NCBI GenBank assembly: GCA_028565715.1
Contig: JAOXYC010038899.1
Coordinates: forward strand, 1 to 14,935
Origin: Phoronis pallida
Taxonomy: Eukaryota; Phoronida; Phoronidae
Direction of reading: 5' to 3'
DNA: 14,935 nt
The notes beneath the pieces are model-generated. The model was not told where the DNA came from. It worked only from the letters and a program-made list of their open reading frames with translations, and did not search any database. This document shows positions 9,101 to 14,935 of this stretch, one piece after another. Numbering within the stretch: the first letter of the stretch is position 1; each line of letters begins with the position of its first letter. The position numbers and the translations under genes are program-made.

Positions 9101-12100
9101 TTATATAAATATTGATACATTATGCTGATCCAAATGTCTTTTCTTGGTGTATTTTGATAAATTGTGAGCAGTTTGTGTACATCCCTTCACCCCAAAGTCA
9201 ATTGAATTATCTTGACTATGATATTCGCTGTCTCTTTAATTGGAAGTCATCTCTTCTCAAAATGTTAGTTATGTCCCCTGTTAGTAAGAGAAGTTACAGT
9301 TATCTCCCTACATATTATGGGAAATCCTACACATGTGTGTGTGATAAGTTGAGGATGTGGCCTCCTGTGTAACATGCCAAGTAGGTATATAGCCCTCATT
9401 CACTGGGTTGAGACACTTTTTAAAACATTCTTTGTTAAAGGCATTGTAACATCAATTTGTTATAATGGTAAATGCTGACTTGTTGAACTCATTATTTTAA
9501 TCAAATGAACATTTTCATTGGACACAGCATATTTTCAATATCTGCAATTTTAATTGGAAACTGACACAGCATTCTAAAAACATATAGTATTGTGTTTTCT
9601 TATGAAAAGTGTGGCTGATGCAAAAGCAGGTGCCTGTATATTAGGTGGTCTGTTGTGACCATTGAATATGACCATTGAATATGTATATTAGATATCAACT
9701 TACACAGCTGAAAACCCATACATCACAGGCTATCTTTTAGATAACCTCATCTGGATATAAACAGGTTCAATAATACATGATGATCTCATTCATACCTGCT
9801 GTATATATGTATACCACCGTTGTGTTGGGTATGAATTGTTATTAGTTTTTCTCACATGATAAGTGTGTTGTTATCGCAATCTCAAATGTATTATTAAAAA
9901 TAACACACTCTGACGGATCACTGTATTTATACACCCTAAACAAATCCTCGTTTTTTCTTCGACAACGCGTCGTCACTGTTTCATGTGAGAAAAAGAACAA
10001 TGAACTCGTCGTCATTGAATAATAAATTTCTGAAAACTCGTCAAAATCCTCACCAAAGGCTCGGATTTTGACTCATTTTGAGAAATGTATTATTCAATAA
10101 CACTAGTTAATTTTCCTCTATGTATCACTTGTTGATAGTCAGCAAATGATCCAAGCTTCATATGTCAGAGCAATTTTCTCTCACTTTAATAAACCAATAT
10201 CGGTGTTTGCCTCTGAAAAAGCTTAGTTAGAATTGTTTGCATTCATTTTATCTCTCGTTTTATTCAGGGCCTAAACAGAAATGGGTTCCTCTTGATATAG
10301 ACCACCCAAGGTCAGGGCGTAGGAGTCGCAGCCAGGATGGATTGCACTCGCCCCGCCACTGGAAGAGAGGCGGTGGGTTCGGTGTCCATAGGGACGGACG
10401 AGGTAGGATTGATTGGCACCCAATGTTCTTTTCTTATTGAATTTATTTAGTGCGATTGTAGTGTGGTTGCATAGATACGTCTTCCATTGGATATAAACAC
10501 CTGGTTATTAGTCAACTTGTTTGTAGTTGGTAATGTCTGATATTATTACTAACATGATTCATATAGTATCTGGAGGCATGGCTACTCCAACACAACAGGT
10601 GTTTTTGAGCTGCCATTGGTGTTTGATTACTAGACCAAAGTATAATGATGTAATGTTCACATAAAAACAAACTCAATATTCTTAAAATGTGATATGTTTA
10701 TAATGATATCTTTATTGTAGGAGCCGATTCAGCCAACTGGAGAGTGAGGGATGAGGAACCGGAGAGCCCTCGTGAAGGATATCGCGGTAACTTCCGTGGC
10801 CGAGGGAGAGGACGAGGACGCGGGCGTGGTCGAGGTCGTGGGGGGTACAACAGAATCAACAATGACGGCACCAGTAAGTTGTCTTATTATAAGGTAAAAT
10901 ATGAAAAACATGAGACAAATTTTCATTATGAACACTACTGAGATAAATAAAATCTGAACATAAACAATATGGACGGGTACAACCATCCTCGTCAGACATT
11001 TGTTGGCAAGTGACAAACTAGCCCGAAGGATGCATACAAAACAAGAATTATAGTCAATGTACAATACACACACAATATGATAACTGCTATTGTTACTGTG
11101 CCAATATTGTTGTTTATATTCAGACTTTGGTATGCAACAGACTTTTCGGGAGAATTATATTTGATCTTACTGAGATCAAGAAAGTAAGGTTAAAATGATA
11201 ATGCAATATGCTCTAAAATACAAATTTTTATCTTCAAAGTTCTTTAAAATTCTTGTTGCGTCGCAGGGCCCTCGATCTGTCAAATTTCCCTTGTTAAAAA
11301 CACAAAATATTCCCCTCAAAAGTATTAAAAAAATTCCCCTAAAAAAAAAATTAAATTTTTTTTTTTTAATTTTTAACGTGGAGAACTATACATGTATACT
11401 GTTATGAGCATATTGTTGGGCATTCTAAAATCCTACTTATAACTTCAGAATTCAGAATTCAAGCTGTGTGAAAATTCAAGGTCTGATGATTGCATCAATG
11501 ATTAATCTGGAAGTCATTTTGATAGGTTGCAACCCTGTGATCATTGTATTAAAAGAAATGCATTCGAACCAACATATATTAAAAAGATAAATTCCCATGC
11601 ATTTGACTGATAGTGGGTATTTTTTAAAAATAAACGCCACGAAAAATGCCCCTCTGAAGAAAAACGCCGTGAAAATTCCCCCCCTCTGAAAGGCCCCATT
11701 CCCCAAATATGAGTGAGGGCCCTGCGTCGGGAAGTTGTCCAGCTCTGCAGCGAAAAGCAAAAGCAGTAAACAGAAGTGGATCTTCATTCCAGCAGTCATA
11801 ATCTTGGTGACAAAGCCTTTAACCTTCCTTACCTGGTATATATTAATACACCTTGGTTGAGAGAGACGAGTAGGTTCCAATAACATGAAATGCCACTCGA
11901 TTGTCTATGAGTGATATGATGATAACAAGGTGTATGGACTAGAGTCTCAGATCTGTTGGGTGACGAGACGAGCCTTGTCTCTGATTACTTGAAACCAATA
12001 AATTGTGCCAATAGAAAATCAGGTTTTGTTGTTTTTATGTTGTTTTAACACTTGAAAAGTACAGGTTTTTTTAAAAGCATAACAGGTCACGTAAAAATGG

Positions 12101-14724
12101 GTTGGCAGCTCTGGCATAACATATTGGCAATTGTAATGTGTTACGCTCCAGAAAATGATTAAAAGACCAGTTCCGCACTTAACCTCAGGATCAAACCAAT
12201 ATACAAGTGAAACTTACAATTTTGAGACCAAATTTATATTTCTCCCAGATCACAAAGGTATTAAACTGTAGTATACAGTGATGTTCACCCTGATCTGTTA
12301 AATTGTGATGTACCCCTTCATGTTTGTATCACTTTTTATGAAGTCTGGGTTTCTTATGACCTCATTTTATTTCCATGTCAAATCAATAAAAATGTCTGAT
12401 AGAAGAATTGGGTGGGTAACATTAAAAATAGGATGACATGATTTTTTGTACTCATCTTTAACTGGTACATGGTGACCTCTGACCTTAATGACGTCTGACT
12501 ATCATTATTACATACATCATACAAAAAAAGACAGTTTTGACTGGTCCCTCGTGCCATGGTAAGTGGGGCATGAAAAGAAATAATCATAACATTAACCCCT
12601 GTGACTGAGGCCACTTTATATACGGAAAATACTGTATATTTTTGGTATTCGAAAATATATTGTTAAATTGGCAAATCATTTCATATTTGATTTGGTTATA
12701 TTGGAGCTTAGTTTTATTTTAGTAACAACATCTACCTTTTGCCGTAATATTGTTCATAGTTACCTGGCTTGGATGAGCAAAACATTTTAATTTATTGGGG
12801 GACTACTGAAATTGGAGACTGTCGGCATATTGATATTACATGCATTGTGTTGTAAAATACGCTGATTATTCTCAGGAAATGGAAAAGATGATTCATAATT
12901 CTCTCCTGGGCTAAACCTTGAAGATAAGCTCGTAGAATGACTTTTGACCTTTGCCCTCATTTCAGATCAATATGCCAATCAGACGGGTAGCGACGAGCAG
13001 TATTACTTTGACCCCCAGCCGCAGCAACAGATGTACAGTAGTCAGTATAACGGGGGGATGTATTTCAACGGCATGCCATATCAGATGCAGGTCGATACCG
13101 CCACACTGAGAGACTACATTAAAAAGCAAATGTAAGTATAACGGGGGGATGTATTTCAACGGCAAGCCGTATCGGATGCAGGTTGATAGTGCCATGCTGA
13201 GAGAGTGCATTAAAAATCAGATGTAAGTTCAGTTCTGCTATCGATAACTGTATGAGGCATCAATTGTATTTTAACAATTGTTGAGTGATCCATGGGGGGG
13301 TTCAAAACAGCTGGTATTTTGCAAATGATTGAATATTGTGAATGATTTGAAGTAGTCGTCATTTGTGTGTGAGGAGTAGAGTGTTACTCTCTACTATGAA
13401 GATGGTCTGTAAATGGACCATGCCGATACCATGGGTGTCAATCAAGAGACAGCTGTAAGTTTGAGTAACATGATGATAACAAGGTGTATGGACTAGAGTC
13501 TCAGATCTGTTGGGTGACGAGACGAGCCTTGTCTCTGATTACTATAAAGATGGCTGATTCAAACAATCAATGAGATTTACAAAAGACAGAAAATTCTAGT
13601 TCTGAATTAGTAGAATTTCTTGTAGCTATGCAAGCTTTTTTTTATTTGAATTATATTAAAAGCTATCAGATTTATTTAAAATGAGGTCCATTGTCTTAGA
13701 AATTTGCTGAGTGTTATTTTCCAGTTTTTTGAAATGGCGATAACAGAGAATATCATCTTAGGTCCGAGCCCGGATCAGCGGGGACAACCTACCGAGGGAC
13801 GTTTTTATCATTTAACAAAATATATTTCTTTCCCACAGAGAATACTACTTCAGCGGGGACAACCTACAGAGGGACTTTTTCTTACGTCGCCGCATGGACA
13901 AGGAGGGTTGGATCCAGTTGGGACTGATTGCCAACTTCCATCGTGTACAGGCCTTGACGCAGGACTCTGGTGCAATCTTAGAGGTGAGTCTGTGATAAAT
14001 TGAATGTGGGAGTTAATATATTTAGGAGATAGTTTATAGATAGTTTAGAGTTGATGGACATGTTGTGTATTGATGGTATAGAATTAGGAATTAATATTCC
14101 TCAACACAGGAGGGAACTTGTTATAAAATGCCTTATCCACCTGAATAAAGGCCAACAAGTTTGTCGAATTTGATAAACTTGCAGAGTAAACAATCACATA
14201 TCTAAGGTAACTGTTATATGATTTGGCTGTGGCTTGTTTCTGAGTTGGCACTTATTTTTATGATGACGTTATGTAAATTATTACTAAGCAAGATTGTTGT
14301 AACATGATGATAACAAGGTGTATGGACTAGAGTCTCAGATCTGTTGGGTGATGAGACGAGCCTTGTCTCTGATTATTCTACATTATTGCCATATTTGGGC
14401 AACCTTTTAATAAATGGCCATTCTATCTGCATTGTTCAGATTCGGCCGTATGTTTTATTATTCTATTCTTAATAAAATTGAAAATATTAAACATCTCTCT
14501 CCAGTCCCTGACTGACAGTGAGGTTATTGAGGTCTCGGAAGACAAGCTGCGACTACGTCCCAAGGAAACGCCAGAAAAGTGGCCCCTGGACGATGCTGGC
14601 GCCCTCAACCTGATGGCCCCGACATCGCCGACGAGTCACTCGTCTGTTAAGCTACATGCCGATGTGCCTGAGTTTGTGCCGGGACAGGCTTACTACCCTG
14701 TTCACTTATTACACCATGATGATG
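6086..14724 (+). CDS. LARP1: La-related protein 1 (LARP1), internal part, eight exons
   Basis: LARP1 is a cytoplasmic RNA-binding protein that binds 5'TOP mRNAs and poly(A) and acts downstream of mTORC1 on translation and stability of ribosomal-protein mRNAs (family knowledge). Eight + strand exons join in phase with GT/AG introns of 1894, 256, 1708, 318, 2092, 707 and 521 bp, giving about 380 residues. In order these are a WPTL linker, a Pro/Ser/acidic low-complexity stretch, the block KQKWVPL, an RG tract, a Q/Y-rich stretch, and a complete La motif starting [14 protein letters not shown] with [12 protein letters not shown], then EKWPL and [11 protein letters not shown]. The block order and wording match metazoan LARP1 rather than LARP4, LARP6 or LARP7. 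The first visible exon begins with two bases of a split codon and the last ends with one, so the N-terminus and the C-terminal DM15 repeats lie outside. Three introns carry candidate C/D snoRNAs. Confidence 0.95.
6142..7490. other. LARP1 intron 1, proximal part
   Basis: This intron sequence is AT-rich with no supported gene. It holds a repeated GTAATAGACAAGCAT at about 6461 and 6608, and a small imperfect hairpin at 6879-6946 (ACACCCGGGTATAAGCCCA against TGGGGTTATACCAGGGTGT). Open frames here lack splice borders or family resemblance. Confidence 0.5.
7491..7869. mobile_element. DNA-transposon-like MITE with 12-bp ends and 5-bp target duplication
   Basis: Perfect ends CAGTGTTCTCCA (7491-7502) and TGGAGAACACTG (7858-7869) are flanked on both sides by TGAGG, a plausible 5-bp target duplication. 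Inside are four variants of GCGACATGTTTGAA, a palindrome ACATGTCGCCGCGACATGT at 7515-7533 and an A-run next to a T-run near 7592-7618. Ends of the form CAGxG recall hAT-type elements, some of which make 5-bp duplications (inference). Confidence 0.78.
8036..8092 (+). CDS. LARP1: LARP1 exon 2 (WPTL motif)
   Basis: The 57-bp phase 0-0 exon lies between the acceptor TTACAG and the strong donor GTAAGT. It encodes [19 protein letters not shown], 19 residues. A W-P-T/S-L motif of this kind occurs in the N-terminal half of animal LARP1 proteins (from memory). Its length is a multiple of three with both borders in phase 0, so the exon could be skipped without a frameshift. Confidence 0.85.
8349..8559 (+). 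CDS. LARP1: LARP1 exon 3 (Pro/Ser/Glu-rich disordered region)
   Basis: The 211-bp exon runs from the acceptor TATTTCAG to the donor GTACAG. It encodes 70 residues plus one base of the next codon. The start [19 protein letters not shown] leads into a Pro/Ala run ([11 protein letters not shown]), a Ser/Asp/Gly patch ([11 protein letters not shown]), an acidic [11 protein letters not shown] patch and a basic end RRAPKKK. It is clearly more GC-rich than the surrounding introns. Composition indicates a disordered linker. The final KKK plus the split Gly codon joins to the KQKWVPL exon, as in other LARP1 proteins. Confidence 0.92.
8560..9845. other. LARP1 intron 3, proximal part
   Basis: No gene was found here. 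A 13-bp direct duplication GACCATTGAATAT occurs twice in succession near 9657-9682. A splice-bounded 24-bp segment at 8800-8823 was considered as a microexon and rejected on phase. Confidence 0.5.
9846..10121. mobile_element. MITE-like repeat, copy B
   Basis: This is the second copy of the 830-1074 repeat, in the same orientation. It has a cleaner internal pair TTTTTCTCACATGA (9846-9859) and TCATGTGAGAAAAA (9981-9994), followed by a second inverted repeat between ATTGAATAATAAATTTCT (10014) and the mirror ending TATTATTCAAT (10098). It carries about 30 extra bases relative to copy A, including CTCATTTTGA near 10072. The pattern suggests two hairpin modules joined in one element. Confidence 0.78.
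10268..10402 (+). CDS. LARP1: LARP1 exon 4 (KQKWVPL block)
   Basis: The 135-bp phase 1-1 exon lies between the acceptor TATTCAG and the donor GTAGGA. After the split Gly it encodes 44 residues: [20 protein letters not shown], then [10 protein letters not shown], then [14 protein letters not shown]. The K-W-V-P-L block and the following Arg/Ser-rich stretch with a W-K-R motif are hallmarks of the region ahead of the La motif in LARP1. It is a multiple of three in length, so skipping would keep the frame. Confidence 0.94.
10721..10873 (+). CDS. LARP1: LARP1 exon 5 (RG-repeat tract)
   Basis: The 153-bp phase 1-1 exon runs from the acceptor TTATTGTAG to the donor GTAAGT. After a split Gly it encodes 50 residues starting [20 protein letters not shown] and followed by RGNF and an uninterrupted run of eight RG dipeptides, then [10 protein letters not shown]. 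The RG tract is typical of LARP1 and is expected to bind RNA and to be a target of arginine methylation (family knowledge). Mixed Arg and Gly codons argue against recent microsatellite growth. Confidence 0.94.
11264..11724. mobile_element. DNA-transposon-like MITE with CAGGGCCCTC ends and 5-bp target duplication
   Basis: The ends CAGGGCCCTC and GAGGGCCCTG are flanked by CGTCG on the left (11259-11263) and CGTCG on the right (11725-11729), a plausible target duplication. The interior is A/T-rich with repeated TTCCCCT motifs and an A-run followed by a T-run near 11341-11367. There is no coding capacity. The end sequence and 5-bp duplication parallel the element at 7491, so the two may belong to one superfamily. 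Confidence 0.75.
11910..11989 (+). ncRNA. Candidate box C/D snoRNA, copy 1 (LARP1 intron 5)
   Basis: The layout is that of a C/D snoRNA. A 5' stem AGTGA (11910-11914) pairs with TTACT (11985-11989), including one G-U. Box C is ATGATGA (11916-11922) and box D is CTGA (11981-11984). A C'-like box GTGACGA (11960-11966) is preceded by weak D' candidates CTCA (11946) or CTGT (11953). The 74 bases from box C to the element end are identical to copy 2, and the flanks are unrelated. It sits about 980 bp ahead of the next acceptor. C/D snoRNAs guide 2'-O-methylation and are usually processed from host introns. The stretch upstream of D', GACTAGAGTC, is a guide candidate. Confidence 0.75.
11990..12965. 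other. LARP1 intron 5, distal part
   Basis: AT-rich intron between snoRNA copy 1 and the exon 6 acceptor. No exon, repeat or RNA signature was recognised. Confidence 0.5.
12966..13131 (+). CDS. LARP1: LARP1 exon 6 (Q/Y-rich stretch and start of La motif)
   Basis: The 166-bp exon runs from the acceptor ATTTCAG to the donor GTAAGT at 13132. The split codon AAT gives Asn, followed by 54 residues: [40 protein letters not shown] and [14 protein letters not shown]. It ends with AT, the first two bases of the split Ile codon. The end, T-L-R-D-Y-I-K-K-Q, is the first helix of the La motif. The last 91 bases from 13044 (running 3 bases into the intron) are duplicated immediately downstream at 13135-13225. 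Confidence 0.95.
13135..13225 (+). pseudogene. Tandem 91-bp copy of the 3' end of LARP1 exon 6, with second splice donor
   Basis: This copy aligns without gaps to 13044-13134 with 12 mismatches in 91 (about 87% identity, counted by eye). Its own frame is intact and reads [16 protein letters not shown] and then [13 protein letters not shown], but most differences change amino acids, so coding constraint looks lost. The 91-bp offset is not a multiple of three, and reading on from exon 6 meets TAA at 13133-13135, so the copy cannot extend the protein. A donor GTAAGT at 13223 has almost the same context as the true donor at 13132. Using it would insert 91 nt with an immediate stop, making a transcript open to nonsense-mediated decay. 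Confidence 0.85.
13464..13543 (+). ncRNA. Candidate box C/D snoRNA, copy 2 (LARP1 intron 6)
   Basis: The stem AGTAA (13464-13468) pairs perfectly with TTACT (13539-13543). Box C is ATGATGA (13470-13476), the C'-like box is GTGACGA and box D is CTGA (13535-13538). It is identical to copy 1 from box C to the end of the 3' stem. The element lies about 295 bp before the exon 7 acceptor and between the two degenerate exon copies. It has the best terminal stem of the three and is the clearest candidate for release by debranching and exonuclease trimming of the intron lariat. Confidence 0.78.
13743..13806 (+). pseudogene. Decayed partial copy of the start of LARP1 exon 7
   Basis: The stretch 13775-13800 matches 13850-13875 of exon 7 with a single mismatch (A to C), and the bases that follow still resemble it. 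Upstream, ACAGAGAATATCATCT at 13743 resembles the real acceptor and exon start ACAGAGAATACTACTT at 13835. The two matching parts lie farther apart in the copy because of about 17 extra bases. The readable part is [11 protein letters not shown], with the La motif core broken by the insert. No good pyrimidine tract precedes it, so use as an exon is unlikely. It ends about 30 bp before the true acceptor. Confidence 0.75.
13839..13983 (+). CDS. LARP1: LARP1 exon 7 (La motif core)
   Basis: The 145-bp exon lies between the acceptor TTTCCCACAG and the donor GTGAGT. It completes the split Ile codon and encodes 48 residues: [36 protein letters not shown] and [12 protein letters not shown], ending in phase 0. 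This is the winged-helix core of the La motif. It has the family signature Q-x-E-Y-Y-F-S-x-x-N-L followed by F-L-R-x-x-M-D and L-I-A-x-F-x-R-V-Q-A-L-T, which distinguishes LARP1 from genuine La and LARP7. The Gln and aromatic residues expected to contact poly(A) are present. Confidence 0.97.
14298..14377 (+). ncRNA. Candidate box C/D snoRNA, copy 3 (LARP1 intron 7)
   Basis: Box C is ATGATGA (14304-14310) and box D is CTGA (14369-14372). The 74-nt core differs from copies 1 and 2 at two positions. One change, C to T, turns the C' box into the consensus GTGATGA (14348-14354). The other, C to T in the 3' stem, is tolerated because GTAA (14299-14302) pairs with TTAT (14373-14376) through a G-U. 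The element lies about 127 bp before the exon 8 acceptor, closest to the spacing usual for intronic C/D snoRNAs. Confidence 0.76.
14505..14724 (+). CDS. LARP1: LARP1 exon 8 (end of La motif and post-La segment)
   Basis: The 220-bp exon runs from the acceptor CTCTCTCCAG to the donor GTATGT. It begins in phase 0 and encodes 73 residues plus one base. [20 protein letters not shown] is the last wing strand of the La motif. The exon then encodes [20 protein letters not shown], the Ser/Thr-rich [10 protein letters not shown], and [15 protein letters not shown] followed by [12 protein letters not shown] and P-E-F-V-P-G-Q are conserved in animal LARP1. The remaining exons, including the cap-binding DM15 region, lie beyond the window. 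Confidence 0.95.
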
Positions 14725-14935
14725 GTATGTCATTGAGTTTCAATGTTGTACTTTATGTTTTCCCTCCAAGAGGGCTTATATGTAGGCGTTACCATTTCAT
14801 AGTTGGCAAAACTGACTTGGAGACTTCAGCTTTTGGTTACCGCAATGTTTCTACTCATAAATAAAATCTCCAATTTAAGGAAATTCTTATACTTGTTTAT
14901 TATTAGTGACCATCGACAATGTTTGTCATCATCAT
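14725..14935. other. Start of the next LARP1 intron
   Basis: This follows the donor GTATGT of exon 8 and runs to the end of the window. The open frame continuing from the exon stops at TAA near 14861 and has no resemblance to LARP1. Confidence 0.7.

Noticed and set aside
9112-9372. An 86-codon open frame in intron 3.
   Set aside because: It has no splice borders in phase, no recognisable motif, and the length expected by chance.
9774-9912. ATGATGA at about 9776 as another C/D snoRNA.
   Set aside because: The next CTGA is about 130 bases away and the flanks do not pair.
11476-11886. A 136-codon minus-strand open frame.
   Set aside because: It crosses the right end of the transposon-like element at 11724 and reads repeat sequence; there is no protein similarity that I recognise.
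11910-11989. The 74-bp repeat as a tRNA or SINE head.
   Set aside because: There is no cloverleaf, T-loop or A/B box. Edges coincide with the C/D terminal stem instead.

Overview
This is a stretch of animal genomic DNA. It is AT-rich, its short exons are separated by 0.25-2.1 kb introns with GT/AG borders, and it is littered with small inverted-repeat transposons. The protein is clearly metazoan LARP1. The repeat style, including tandem units carrying a TTGACGGATTTTGA-like core, suggests a lophotrochozoan, probably a mollusc; that placement is inference.

The only protein-coding gene I can support is LARP1 on the + strand, present as eight internal exons: 6086-6141, 8036-8092, 8349-8559, 10268-10402, 10721-10873, 12966-13131, 13839-13983 and 14505-14724. 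All seven exon junctions agree in phase and together encode about 380 residues. These are a linker with a WPTL motif, a Pro/Ser/Glu-rich stretch, a KQKWVPL block, an RG-repeat tract, a Q/Y-rich stretch, the whole La motif, and the post-La segment ending in [11 protein letters not shown]. The gene continues beyond both sides of the window. Bases 1-6085 look like a long upstream intron and contain no LARP1 exon that I can find.

The most interesting non-coding content is in the last three complete introns. Each carries one copy of a nearly identical 80-nt element with the layout of a box C/D snoRNA: a terminal stem, box C ATGATGA, an internal C'-like box, box D CTGA, and a closing stem kept by G-U pairs where bases differ. 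Similarity stops at the element edges, which argues for functional snoRNA genes rather than mobile debris. The guide candidate GACTAGAGTC is complementary to a conserved 28S rRNA stretch as I remember it. LARP1 protein controls 5'TOP mRNAs, and many snoRNA host genes are of the TOP class, so LARP1 as a snoRNA host is a notable arrangement.

The intron between the two exons that encode the start of the La motif also holds two decayed local duplications. One is a 91-bp tandem copy of the end of exon 6 that includes a second intact splice donor; using it would add an immediate stop codon. The other is a partial copy of the start of exon 7.

The remaining space holds at least eight miniature inverted-repeat or foldback elements, two of them with apparent 5-bp target duplications, and one tandem-repeat block (about 5330-5820). 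The rest is AT-rich sequence in which I recognise nothing.
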